This document shows, in pieces, positions 1 through 8,767 of a DNA stretch of 34,757 nt. The stretch's first letter is position 1; every line of letters starts with the position of its first letter. A program made the translations under genes and the position numbers. The notes below the pieces were generated by a model. That model was not told the DNA's origin, searched no databases, and saw nothing but the letters and a program-made list of their open reading frames with translations. Origin of the DNA: an uncultured Bacillaceae bacterium (lineage in GTDB: Bacteria > Bacillota > Bacilli > Bacillales > Caldibacillaceae). The stretch covers positions 1-34,757 of the forward strand of contig CALGYZ010000063.1 in assembly GCA_937934645.1 (NCBI GenBank), read 5' to 3'.

Positions 1-317
1 TTTAGCCTAGTGACAAATAGAATTTGCTTATCGCAGTAATGGTCAAATTGCTTGTAATCAAGGTATCCTCGGTCAAATACATTGATGGCATCAATATCAT
101 AGGCCACCAAAGCATCCATCTGCGTTCTGTCAGCCGGTTTAGCTGGGGTCATGACCATTTTATCTGGGATAACTCCACCATCATGGACTCTAATTCGCAA
201 GTGTATCTTGATTCCGCCCTTGGTCTTTCTAAACTCTGCCCAGCGGTACTTGGTTACACATAGGCTGATAGTACTGGAATCAATGAGATGAAGCCTTCCT
301 AGAAGTGCTTCTGTCCA
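1..317 (-). pseudogene. IS4-type transposase fragment (5'-truncated, runs off the window)
   Basis: Read on the minus strand from 317 down to 1, an open frame encodes a typical DDE transposase segment. It starts near TEALLGRLHLIDSSTIS, with the first catalytic Asp, and continues through a KYRWAEFRKTKGGIKIH-like stretch to NVFDRGYLDY with the second Asp. The frame is closed upstream by a stop at 321-323, and no start or N-terminal domain is visible, although IS4-family proteins normally have roughly a hundred residues before the first Asp. The 5' part of the gene is therefore missing and this is a remnant. The C-terminal end lies outside the window. The plus-strand reading of the same region looks unlike a protein and was discarded. 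The remnant sits just upstream of the pilus operon. Confidence 0.8.
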
Positions 318-403
318 ACATCATTTTGAATCATGAACTTTTACTTAAACTTTAATTTTTTTAAAATATTTTTACAGGACTTTTGGGAAGGGTGAATGTT
401 GCA

Positions 404-1831
404 TTGAAGACGGGACAGAGGCGGTTGATTGTTTTAGCTGCAGTTTTAATCCTGTTTCTTGCTGCATCTTACGCAGGGTATTTTTCGCTGACCGTAAGCG
501 CGGCTGCTGCATTTCCTGAAGGTTCATCCATCGGCGGCGTAGACGTCAGCGGGCTGAGTGAAGAAGAAGCTTTGGAACAGCTGGCTTCTTCCGTTGAAAT
601 TTGGAAAAAAGAAAACGTTAACGTCATTACATCCCGGGGTGTCGTAACGATTCCGGAAGAAGAAATTACATTTGATATCAAAGGCTCAGTTGAAGAACTG
701 AAGAAACAGGTGAAGAAGCCGTGGTATATGATTTTCCGGAAGACGGAACCACAGCAAATTCCGTTTAAGATAAACGTGGAATTGTCAGAAGAAACGCTGG
801 CGGGATTTCCCGATTCCGTAAATATAAATGAAACGGTGCAAAGAATTAAGCAAACGGTTTCTTTACTCGGTGACCATGACGTTATGGCCCTCCAATCCGA
901 GGAAGCCGAGGAACGGGTGATTGCTGAAAGTTCGTGGCGGATACCGGATGATTTTGTTTTTATCGAAATGATCGTTGACCAGCTAGACGGAACCGTCATT
1001 CAACCGGAAGAAACTTTTTCTTTTCTCGATGCGGTATTCGCACCATTACATACATACAGCGAGGAGGAAGGGAATTTTGCCGCATCACAGCTTTACTCCT
1101 TATTTTTGCAAACGAACCTGGAAATTATCGAGCGGCATTCTCAGGGAGTAATTCCGGTTTATTCAGTTGCCGGGATTGAGGCAAAAGTTGATTGGCAGGA
1201 AGAAAAAGATTTGATCGTTAATAATCCGGGACCGGATCATTTTAAAATCCAGGCGGAAATTAAAAGCGGCCGTTTGAACTTGCAACTTGTATCAACGGTC
1301 CAGGAAAAAAATTATGAATACCGTGTGATCCGCGGTACGGAAGTCGATTACCGGACGATTGTCCGTTATGATGAAAACCTTGAACCTGGTGAACGCCGGG
1401 TCATTCAGGAAGGTGAAAAAGGCAAACAAGTGGAAGTTTACCGGGTTGTCGTTGAACGGAACGGCCTGGAAAAGGAACAGGAATTTATCAGCAGAGATTT
1501 TTACTTGCCTGTTCCGGAAATTGTCCTCGTCGGTCCTCAGGAAGAGGAAACGGAAGAACCGGATGAAAACAGTGCCGGACTTCCGGAGGAACAGTATTTT
1601 GACGAAGATGAAACAGAAGGAGCAGCCGGTTTAGAAACGGATATAATGCCGGATGTGGAGGAACAGCAATTAAAAAAGAATATTAAAGAGAACCGGAGCG
1701 GCCGGAACCAGAATACGGGCGGAAACATCAACCACACAGACGGAAAACGGAATGTGCAGGCAAAGGAAGCATCCATGCAGGAACCTCAAGCGGATGATTC
1801 CATTTACGAGCAGCCAAGGATCGTAAAATAA
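404..1831 (+). CDS. VanW-like / G5-domain exported protein heading the pilus operon
   Basis: Predicted exported or membrane-anchored wall-associated protein of about 475 residues. It has a short basic N-terminus and one hydrophobic segment (about residues 9-26), a VDVSGLSEEEA stretch like the YoaR peptidoglycan-binding domain, a VanW-like core (about 200-290: GTVIQPEETFSF, LEIIERHS, PVYSVAGIEAKV), then a G5-like domain (EYRVIRGTEVDYRTIVRYDE to about residue 375). The tail of about 100 residues is acidic, then Asn/Arg/Gln rich, and probably disordered. The usual VanW signature GGICQVSTTLY is replaced by EEGNFAASQLY, so the conserved Cys is absent. TTG at 404 is preferred because AAGGGTG lies 9 bases upstream; GTG 392 and TTG 383 are in-frame alternatives. 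pilB follows after 58 bp, suggesting cotranscription. A role in passing the pilus through the wall is inference only. Confidence 0.7.
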   Translation: MKTGQRRLIVLAAVLILFLAASYAGYFSLTVSAAAAFPEGSSIGGVDVSGLSEEEALEQLASSVEIWKKENVNVITSRGVVTIPEEEITFDIKGSVEELKKQVKKPWYMIFRKTEPQQIPFKINVELSEETLAGFPDSVNINETVQRIKQTVSLLGDHDVMALQSEEAEERVIAESSWRIPDDFVFIEMIVDQLDGTVIQPEETFSFLDAVFAPLHTYSEEEGNFAASQLYSLFLQTNLEIIERHSQGVIPVYSVAGIEAKVDWQEEKDLIVNNPGPDHFKIQAEIKSGRLNLQLVSTVQEKNYEYRVIRGTEVDYRTIVRYDENLEPGERRVIQEGEKGKQVEVYRVVVERNGLEKEQEFISRDFYLPVPEIVLVGPQEEETEEPDENSAGLPEEQYFDEDETEGAAGLETDIMPDVEEQQLKKNIKENRSGRNQNTGGNINHTDGKRNVQAKEASMQEPQADDSIYEQPRIVK

Positions 1832-1889
1832 GATCTTCTATCATTGTCAGAATTCGCACATTCTATCGCAACAAGGAAGGTGAAGACCG

Positions 1890-3545
1890 GTGACGCGGAA
1901 AAGACTGGGGGATTTAATGGTTGAAGCGGGGATCATTACCCGCGAGCAATTAAATAAAGCTTTAAAAAGCAAATCTCCCGATGAAAAGCTCGGAAGTGCC
2001 CTGATCCGGGAAGGATTTATAACGGAACAGCAATTAATTGAAGTGCTGGAGTTTCAGCTTGGCATTCCCCATATCAATATTTCACAATATCAGATCGACG
2101 AGGAAGTCATCCAGCTCGTGCCAAAGGAATTAGCCAAACGTTATCTTCTCATGCCGGTAAAAAAAGATCAGAACCGGCTCCTCGTAGCCATGGTTGACCC
2201 GATGGACTATTTTGCCATTGAAGAATTACGAATGGCGACGGGCTGTCAAATTGAACCGGTCATTGCCACGAAAGACGAATTGTACCGGACAATTACAAAA
2301 TATTACGATTTGCAGGAATCAATGGAAGAGGTAATGAGCGAGCTGGATACGGATGAATTGGCAGAAGAGCAGCCTGCAGCCGAAGATGACTCGCCGGTCA
2401 TCCGGCTCGTTAACCAGATTATTGCCAATGCCGTTGCCGAACGGGCTAGTGATATCCACTTTGATCCCCAGGAAAGGGATTTCCGCGTCCGTTACCGGAT
2501 CGACGGCGTATTACAAACAAGACGAACATTGCCGAAACATATGCAAAATGTGATTACAGCACGGATTAAAATTATGGCGAATTTGAATATCGCCGAGAGC
2601 CGGCTTCCCCAGGACGGACGGATTAAAACAACCATTAATTATAAAAATGTGGATATCCGTGTATCCACGTTGCCGACCGTTTACGGGGAAAAAATCGTCA
2701 TGCGGATTCTCGATCTGTCCTTTGCGCTGAACCGGTTGGAGAAGGTCGGATTTTCCGAAAACAATTTAAACACGTTTAGAAAGATGCTGGAAAAACCGAA
2801 CGGTATTATCTTAATTACCGGTCCGACCGGATCGGGTAAATCTTCTACTTTATATGCGGCATTAAATGAAAAGAATACAGAGAATGTCAATATTATTACC
2901 ATCGAAGATCCGGTGGAATACCGGATTGAAGGCATCAACCAAATTCAGGTGAATGAAAATATCGGCTTAACCTTTGCCAGCGGTTTGCGTTCCATTTTGC
3001 GCCAGGACCCGGACATTATTATGGTCGGTGAAATCCGGGATACGGAAACTGCGGAAGTGGCGATCCGTGCTTCACTGACCGGCCATCTCGTCTTGAGCAC
3101 ATTGCATACAAACAGTGCCGTTGAGGGGCTTTCACGATTAATGGATATGGGAATAGAGCCGTTTCTCATTTCTTCTTCACTGCTCGGGATCGTTGCACAG
3201 CGTCTCATCCGGATTGTTTGCCGGGATTGCGCGGCAGAAGTGCCGGCAACGGAACGTGAAAAAGAAATTTTCGCCAGCAGGGGATTATCAATAGAAACAA
3301 TCCGGCGCGGGAGAGGATGTCCGAGCTGCAATAAGAGCGGCTACCGGGGAAGAACGGCGATCCATGAAATTTTGTATATTGATGAAACAATCCGACAGAC
3401 GGTTTTAAACATGTCATCCACTGTCAAAATCCGCCGGTATGTGCGGGAAAAAGGCATGGAATTTCTGATTGATGACGGACTGAAGAAGGTACAGCGGGGA
3501 TTGACTACGACAGAAGAAGTATTGCGGGTTGCAGTACTGGAGTAA
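1890..3545 (+). CDS. pilB: Type IV pilus assembly ATPase PilB
   Basis: Cytoplasmic hexameric ATPase that powers pilus extension. An N-terminal MshEN domain (about residues 4-60) has two RLGxxLVxxG-type repeats, the kind that binds c-di-GMP in MshE and some PilB proteins; the second begins with KLG and the first ends in Lys where Gln is usual. The C-terminal GspE domain has Walker A GPTGSGKS (311-318), the Asp-box and a Walker B LRQDPDIIMVGEIRD followed by a His box TGHLVLSTLHT. A zinc-binding tetracysteine (C444, C447, C477, C480) is intact. At 551 residues it is the usual PilB length. GTG start at 1890 with AAGGAAGGTGA upstream. pilT follows 9 bp after the stop. Confidence 0.95.
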   Translation: MTRKRLGDLMVEAGIITREQLNKALKSKSPDEKLGSALIREGFITEQQLIEVLEFQLGIPHINISQYQIDEEVIQLVPKELAKRYLLMPVKKDQNRLLVAMVDPMDYFAIEELRMATGCQIEPVIATKDELYRTITKYYDLQESMEEVMSELDTDELAEEQPAAEDDSPVIRLVNQIIANAVAERASDIHFDPQERDFRVRYRIDGVLQTRRTLPKHMQNVITARIKIMANLNIAESRLPQDGRIKTTINYKNVDIRVSTLPTVYGEKIVMRILDLSFALNRLEKVGFSENNLNTFRKMLEKPNGIILITGPTGSGKSSTLYAALNEKNTENVNIITIEDPVEYRIEGINQIQVNENIGLTFASGLRSILRQDPDIIMVGEIRDTETAEVAIRASLTGHLVLSTLHTNSAVEGLSRLMDMGIEPFLISSSLLGIVAQRLIRIVCRDCAAEVPATEREKEIFASRGLSIETIRRGRGCPSCNKSGYRGRTAIHEILYIDETIRQTVLNMSSTVKIRRYVREKGMEFLIDDGLKKVQRGLTTTEEVLRVAVLE

Positions 3546-3554
3546 GGAGAGTGT

Positions 3555-4610
3555 ATGATGGAAAAAGACATCAAAGAATTGTTGCTGATGACATTAGAAA
3601 ATCAGGCAAGCGATTTACATCTCATTACCGGTAATCCTCCCGTCCTGCGCATCGACGGAGAGCTGCAACGAATCGGAACAGAACCGCTGGAATCAGCGGA
3701 CACGGAACGGATGGCAAGGGAGCTCGTTCCGGAATCCCGCTGGGGGGATTTTGAAGAAAAAGGGGAGCTCGATTTAAACTACGAACTTTCCGGCCGTGCA
3801 CGTTTCCGGATCAACGTTTTCCGGCAACGGAATAACATCAGCTTAGCCCTTAGATTGATACCTGCCGACATTCCGACAGTTGAAGAGTTAAAATTGCCGA
3901 AAATACTCAAAAACTTAATGGAAAAACCCCACGGGCTGATTTTGGTAACCGGGCCCACCGGATCGGGAAAATCAACTACCCTTGCGGCAATGATCGGCCA
4001 CGTTAACCAAAATTATGCTAAGCATATTGTTACATTGGAAGATCCGATCGAATTCGTCCATCAGCCGATAAAATCCATTATTAACCAGCGGGAAATTGGT
4101 ACGGATACATCAAGCTTTGCCAAAGGCCTCCGTGCGGCGCTCCGGCAGGATCCGGACATCATTCTTGTCGGGGAAATGCGTGATTTGGAGACCATATCCA
4201 CTGCAATCACGGCTGCGGAAACTGGACATTTGGTGCTGGCCACGTTACATACGACCAGTGCCGGTCAAACCATTGACCGGATTATTGACGCTTTTTCGCC
4301 AAATCAGCAGGGACAAATACGCTTGCAGATTTCCAATGTTTTGCAAGGGATCATATCCCAAAGACTGTTCCCGCTCCGGACAGGCAGGGGACGTATTGCT
4401 GCAACGGAAATTTTAATCAACACACCGTCAGTAGCTAATTTAATCCGCAGTGAAAAAGTCCATCAGATCCCAAATGTTTTGCAAACGTCGCGTAACCAGG
4501 GGATGCATACATTGGAAATGTCAATTAAGGAACTTTTACACAAGAGAAAGATCAGTTATGAAAGTGCCGCACCGTATTTACAGGAAGGTGATCTCCTTGG
4601 CTATTTATAA
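3555..4610 (+). CDS. pilT: Type IV pilus retraction ATPase PilT
   Basis: PilT hexamers depolymerise the pilus and drive twitching motility and DNA uptake in species that use type IV pili. The 351-residue length is typical. Visible motifs are ASDLHL near the N-terminus, Walker A GPTGSGKS (133-140), Walker B LRQDPDIILVGEMRD, the His box TGHLVLATLHT, and a C-terminal SVANLIRSEK stretch equivalent to the AIRNLIRE retraction motif. ATG at 3555 or the next codon (3558) can start; AAGGAG lies at 3544-3549. Its 3' end overlaps the pilC start, which implies translational coupling. An intact pilT argues that these pili retract. Confidence 0.95.
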   Translation: MMEKDIKELLLMTLENQASDLHLITGNPPVLRIDGELQRIGTEPLESADTERMARELVPESRWGDFEEKGELDLNYELSGRARFRINVFRQRNNISLALRLIPADIPTVEELKLPKILKNLMEKPHGLILVTGPTGSGKSTTLAAMIGHVNQNYAKHIVTLEDPIEFVHQPIKSIINQREIGTDTSSFAKGLRAALRQDPDIILVGEMRDLETISTAITAAETGHLVLATLHTTSAGQTIDRIIDAFSPNQQGQIRLQISNVLQGIISQRLFPLRTGRGRIAATEILINTPSVANLIRSEKVHQIPNVLQTSRNQGMHTLEMSIKELLHKRKISYESAAPYLQEGDLLGYL

Positions 4611-5802
4611 ATATGTCGGCAGAACGAAAAAGGGAAAATTGAAACGTGGCACCGTCACTGCGGTCAATAAAACCCAGGCGATTAATAAGCTGCGGGAAAT
4701 GGGCATCAGTCCCCGGGATATACATGAAACAAAAAGAACATTATACAAAGAAATTACATTGGGAAATCCGGTAAACCAGCAGGAATTTGTCGTGTATTGC
4801 CGTCAATTTGCGACTTTAATCCGGTCGGGCATATCATTAATCGTTGCAACAAATATATTGGCCCAACAGACGGATAACAAAGTTTTGAAGAACGTGCTGA
4901 CGGCCATTGAAGAGGATGTCCGGACCGGAATGGCTTTTTCCGCTGCGGCGGAAAAACATCCGAAAATTTTTCCCCCGTTCTTTGTGAATATGGTCAGGGC
5001 TGGTGAAGCAACCGGAAATTTGGATGACACACTGGACAGGCTGGCCAATTATTTGGAAAAACAGTATGACATAAAAAAGAAGGTCCAGTCTGCATTAGTT
5101 TATCCTGTCACACTGATTTTCATCATTATTGCTGTGATTGTATTTCTGATGTTGACGGTTGTTCCGCAGTTTTCGGAAATATTTAACCAGTATAACCTTG
5201 AACTGCCTGTGATAACCAAATTTTTAATCGGAGTCAGCAAGGCGACCCAGTCATATTGGTGGCTCGGATTATTGATTTTGGCGCTTGGTATTTTCATATT
5301 TTCATTGCTTATGAGAAAAAATGAGAATTTTCGTTATGGTGTAAATGTTGTTACGCTCAAAATGCCGGCTTTCGGAAAATTGTTGCAAAAATCCGCCCTT
5401 GCCCGGATGTCCAGGACAATGGCATCACTGTTTGCGAGTTCTGTTCCGGTTATACAATCGCTTACCATTGCAGAAAAAGTCGCAGGGAATCCGGTTATTG
5501 GAAAAGTGATTTTAGAAGCACGGGACAGTTTAGAAAGAGGAAATAAGCTGTCTGAGCCTTTTAAAAAAAGCTGGATCATTCCTCCGTTCGTGACACAGAT
5601 GATCGCGATCGGTGAGGAAACCGGTACGATTGAGTTTATGTTTGAAAAAGTTGCCGATTTTTATGAAGCGGAAGTCGACCGTACCGTTAACACATTAAAA
5701 TCGCTAATCGAACCGGTTTTAATTCTGCTGTTGGCAGTTGTTGTCGGAATCATTGTTTTGGCGATTATGGTCCCAATCTTTACCATATACCAGCAATTCT
5801 AA
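4597..5802 (+). CDS. pilC: Type IV pilus inner-membrane platform protein PilC
   Basis: Polytopic platform protein that transmits work from PilB/PilT to the pilin array. The 401-residue product has two repeats of the T2SS-F domain (about 65-185 and 270-390). Three hydrophobic segments are visible: VTLIFIIIAVIVFLML, the YWWLGLLILALGIFIFSLL region and a C-terminal LILLLAVVVGIIVLAIMV. The longer open frame begins at 4450, but the N-terminal family sequence AIYKYVGRTKKGK starts at TTG 4597, with AGGAAGGTG at 4582-4590 as its ribosome site; the upstream residues match no PilC and lie inside pilT. It therefore overlaps the end of pilT by 14 bp. Confidence 0.92.
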   Translation: MAIYKYVGRTKKGKLKRGTVTAVNKTQAINKLREMGISPRDIHETKRTLYKEITLGNPVNQQEFVVYCRQFATLIRSGISLIVATNILAQQTDNKVLKNVLTAIEEDVRTGMAFSAAAEKHPKIFPPFFVNMVRAGEATGNLDDTLDRLANYLEKQYDIKKKVQSALVYPVTLIFIIIAVIVFLMLTVVPQFSEIFNQYNLELPVITKFLIGVSKATQSYWWLGLLILALGIFIFSLLMRKNENFRYGVNVVTLKMPAFGKLLQKSALARMSRTMASLFASSVPVIQSLTIAEKVAGNPVIGKVILEARDSLERGNKLSEPFKKSWIIPPFVTQMIAIGEETGTIEFMFEKVADFYEAEVDRTVNTLKSLIEPVLILLLAVVVGIIVLAIMVPIFTIYQQF

Positions 5803-5898
5803 CAGGGATTTTGCAATCTTCCGGGGGGTGATGTAGAAAAAGCAATGGTTTAACTTTGAAAACCAATTTTCTTAAAAATTAATACAGAGGAGGAAAAG

Positions 5899-6342
5899 AT
5901 GATGAAAAAATACAAAGATCATCTGAAAAACGAAAGAGGTTTAACACTTGTTGAACTGCTTGCTGTATTAGTGATTATTGGAATCATTGCAACCATTGCG
6001 ATCGTCATGATTGGAAACGTCATTAGCGACTCCCGGGATAAAGCTATATTAGCTGATGCACAAAATATCTTGTCTGCAGCCAAAATAGCCCAGGCGAACG
6101 GAGAAGGAACAAAACAATCCGATGGCAGTGTAGAATTTGACAGGGACTTATTACAGCATTATGTTGACGGGGTGGAATTGGGCCCGAATGATAAAGTAGT
6201 TTACACGCGCAGTGGTTCAAAAGGACAGTGGACAATTCATTACGGAAAACTTAGCGATATCAGAAATAAAGAAAAATTTGATGTACAAGGAACATCAATT
6301 ACAGATGACAAATTAAGCGAATTACTCAGCGGAGAAGATTAA
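5899..6342 (+). CDS. pilA: Type IV major pilin PilA (prepilin)
   Basis: Structural pilin subunit. The short basic leader ends ERG at residue 14, followed by LTLVELLAVLVIIGIIATIAI: a class III prepilin signal with Glu at +5 of the mature protein and Leu rather than Phe at +1. The hydrophobic alpha-1 spine is followed by a globular domain of about 100 residues without cysteines. It is the likely substrate of PilD (8768-9535). A strong AGGAGG (5888-5893) precedes ATG 5899/5902. It sits 96 bp after pilC, the widest gap inside the operon. No second pilin-like gene is seen in the cluster. Confidence 0.92.
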   Translation: MMKKYKDHLKNERGLTLVELLAVLVIIGIIATIAIVMIGNVISDSRDKAILADAQNILSAAKIAQANGEGTKQSDGSVEFDRDLLQHYVDGVELGPNDKVVYTRSGSKGQWTIHYGKLSDIRNKEKFDVQGTSITDDKLSELLSGED

Positions 6343-6398
6343 GTTAGACGGATAAAACGAATTCATTTTGATTCTATTACATTAAAGGAGGCCTCCCC

Positions 6399-7406
6399 AT
6401 GCTCAAAGTATTTAAACCAAAACGGTCGGTTAATCTTGTCATCGATGATTATGCGATCCGGATGGTTCTATATCCCCGAGGCGGCGGGTTATCTAAAATA
6501 AAAAGCTTGAAAGAAAAACAGATTCCTCCCGGTCTCATTGAGCATGGGAGGCTGATGAACGAAGAGAAATTCGGGAAGTTTTTCAGAGACACCGTCCAGG
6601 AATGGGGATTAAAGCGGGAAAGGGTATATTTCTATGTACCCGACCCGCTTGTCATTATGAAAAAGGAAACGTACCCCGCCCGATTGAAAGATGATGAGAT
6701 TAAAGGCCATTTTTACATGGAACTTGGACAAACGTTTTATTTACCTTTTGAGAATCCGGTTTTTGACATATATCCGATTCCTGCGGATGATGAAAATGCG
6801 GATGAACGCGAAGCGCTTATCTTTGCCGCTCCAGAAGAAGAGCTGAATAAATATACGGAAATTTTTACAGATGCCGGTTTACGTCCGGCTGTTGCGGATA
6901 TCCGCCATATTGGCGTATACCGTTATTATTCTGCCATTGTGCAGACGGGAGACGAAAAGGACAGTATCTTATTCTTTGAAATGAACCTTCCATCAATCAT
7001 GATCAGCATTTTTTCCAATCATATACCGGAGTTTTTCCGCTTTATTGAGCTTGATTTGAATATGGAAGAAAACTGGCAGTGTGAAAACGATGAAGAGGGT
7101 TTTTTACAATGGAAATTTACCGGAAATGAAGAAGAGTTCCAAGGTCTCATCGATGATCAAATGATAGAACTTGGACGTATTTTAGAGTTTTATCAATACT
7201 CTCTCCATAAAGGTGAGAAAAAAGTATCTAAAATTGTTTTATGCGGAGATTTTCCGCATTTGGAGAAGATCCGTGAAAGCATAGAAAAACATACTTCATT
7301 GAGGGTCAAAATTCTCGACGGTTTCCTTACTTCCTTAAAGGATGAGCGTGTACCGCGAAGTTTTATTCCCGCACTGGGATTAGCGTTAAAGGGGGAAGTG
7401 CATTGA
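6399..7406 (+). CDS. pilM: Type IV pilus assembly protein PilM (actin-like)
   Basis: Cytoplasmic actin-fold protein that binds the N-terminus of PilN and links the pilus machine to its platform. The 335-residue product opens with KRSVNLVIDDYAIRMV, a divergent form of the first phosphate loop, and ends with KIVLCGDFPHLEKI, resembling the later nucleotide-binding strand of the family, then an IPALGLALKG tail typical of PilM. Assignment rests on these weak motifs plus position between pilA and pilN. Good ribosome site AAAGGAGG at 6384-6391. The stop codon overlaps the pilN start (TTGA), so the two are probably translationally coupled. Confidence 0.82.
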   Translation: MLKVFKPKRSVNLVIDDYAIRMVLYPRGGGLSKIKSLKEKQIPPGLIEHGRLMNEEKFGKFFRDTVQEWGLKRERVYFYVPDPLVIMKKETYPARLKDDEIKGHFYMELGQTFYLPFENPVFDIYPIPADDENADEREALIFAAPEEELNKYTEIFTDAGLRPAVADIRHIGVYRYYSAIVQTGDEKDSILFFEMNLPSIMISIFSNHIPEFFRFIELDLNMEENWQCENDEEGFLQWKFTGNEEEFQGLIDDQMIELGRILEFYQYSLHKGEKKVSKIVLCGDFPHLEKIRESIEKHTSLRVKILDGFLTSLKDERVPRSFIPALGLALKGEVH

Positions 7407-8008
7407 TTCCGGAGATTAACTTACTGCCAGATAAAGAAAGTCAGTTTGACCGGTTTACTGTCATTTTTTATCTGTTGGTGGCCCTCTGGATCGTGCTTAC
7501 GGGCCTGTTCATTTTTCAAAATTTCCATGCGAAAAAAGAGATAAAACAACTAACGAATCAAACGGAACAGTTAACGGCTGAAAAAGATGTTCTGGAAAGG
7601 GAACTAGCAGATGCTGCCGGGGGGTTGGCAGAGCAATTGCAGCAATCGGTTACAAAACTGGACCAAATGATTCTGTCGACATCCAAAGTACTTACGGGCC
7701 TTGTCTCTTTGCTGCCGGATGAACACAGTTACTTAAGTGAATATACATACAACGGTGATGAAGTAACCGTCCAAACCCAGTTTGAAACATTGGACGGTGT
7801 TGCGGAATATGTCGCTGAATTGAATTCTTCCAAATATTTTTCCGATGTCAAGGTTGAAAGTGTTGAAACTTTTAATATTGAAAATGCGGATGAGGAAGGA
7901 ATGGACGTTTCCCGGTACTTCCGGCAATTGCCGCGTTACGATGCCCGGATTACGGCTGTCATAGAGCCGGAATCGCTTCTTCCGCCGGGGGGTGAAAAGG
8001 ATGAATGA
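7403..8008 (+). CDS. pilN: Type IV pilus assembly protein PilN
   Basis: Bitopic membrane protein of the PilM-PilN-PilO alignment complex. It begins IPEINLLPD, the family's INLLP motif that docks into PilM, followed by a single transmembrane helix (about residues 18-38) and a coiled coil (about 45-95), then an extracytoplasmic alpha/beta domain to residue 201. The start is TTG at 7403, overlapping the pilM stop by 4 bp, with AAAGGGGGA just upstream. Its end overlaps the pilO start. Confidence 0.88.
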   Translation: MIPEINLLPDKESQFDRFTVIFYLLVALWIVLTGLFIFQNFHAKKEIKQLTNQTEQLTAEKDVLERELADAAGGLAEQLQQSVTKLDQMILSTSKVLTGLVSLLPDEHSYLSEYTYNGDEVTVQTQFETLDGVAEYVAELNSSKYFSDVKVESVETFNIENADEEGMDVSRYFRQLPRYDARITAVIEPESLLPPGGEKDE

Positions 8009-8759
8009 TTTTCTTCAGGAAAATAAAAGAATTTCCGTCTTAATATTAATTATATTATTTTTGTTGCTTGCTCTATTTTATTTCTTCTTCATTTTGCCGA
8101 AAAAAGATGAAATCGGGACAAAGGAACAAAATATTCAACAATTGAAAACAGAAATCCGGACAATGGAAGCAAAACTTGGGGAATTGGAAGAAGGCGGTGG
8201 GGAAAATACGAACCGGCTGGAAAGAAAAATTCCCCTTTCCAGGTCGCTGGATGAACTCTTGCTGCATTTGGAGGAAGTGGAAATGGTCAGCGGCAGCCGG
8301 ATTGAAGGCATTTACTTTACCGATTATGACGGAGAAATGATGGATTTAGAGGCCTTCAATAAGGAAGAAACAGAAGCGGGAAATGTGGAAACGGACGAAG
8401 AAGAAATTCAAAATACGGATGTTGAACCAGAAGACGGGGATGCAAAAACAGATCAAGGACAGAAAACGGAAATCGAAGTAACGGAAACAGAATTAGCAGG
8501 AGCACTGCCGGAAAATGTTAGGTACATCACATTGGTTTTGTCGGTTCAGGCACCAGACTTTAAACATTTCAAAACTTTTCTCAAAGAAGTCGAGAAGCTG
8601 GAACGGATTACTAATGTCGACACCCTTACATTTGCGCAACCGGTAGAACCGGTCCAGTCCGGCAGAAAGACTGACAATACCATCCTTACATCCGAAATAC
8701 AGTTAACGACTTTTTACTTTGATCCGGAATATGAACCGCTTCCGGAAGAGGTGGAATAA
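8001..8759 (+). CDS. pilO: Type IV pilus assembly protein PilO, with acidic insert
   Basis: Partner of PilN. The product has a short cytoplasmic N-terminus, one strong transmembrane helix (about residues 12-32), a coiled coil (about 38-75) and a PilO-like ferredoxin-fold end. Between the parts there is an unusually long, highly acidic segment of about 50 residues (roughly 8340-8500, rich in Glu, Asp and Thr), probably a flexible linker. ATG 8001 is preferred since GGGGGGTGA lies 6 bases upstream; GTG 7992 is possible. Identification relies on topology and position after pilN; sequence identity in this family is always low. Confidence 0.82.
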   Translation: MNDFLQENKRISVLILIILFLLLALFYFFFILPKKDEIGTKEQNIQQLKTEIRTMEAKLGELEEGGGENTNRLERKIPLSRSLDELLLHLEEVEMVSGSRIEGIYFTDYDGEMMDLEAFNKEETEAGNVETDEEEIQNTDVEPEDGDAKTDQGQKTEIEVTETELAGALPENVRYITLVLSVQAPDFKHFKTFLKEVEKLERITNVDTLTFAQPVEPVQSGRKTDNTILTSEIQLTTFYFDPEYEPLPEEVE

Positions 8760-8767
8760 ACCGGAAT

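Noticed and set aside
24..263. Plus-strand open frame of 79 codons
   Set aside because: It is antisense to the transposase frame, which carries recognisable DDE motifs on the minus strand.
4450..4596. N-terminal extension of pilC
   Set aside because: The extra residues match no PilC and lie within pilT; TTG 4597 has the ribosome site.
5856..5884. TTGAAA-17-TTAATA as a promoter for pilA
   Set aside because: Its transcript would begin inside the AGGAGG ribosome site at 5888-5893, leaving no usable leader.
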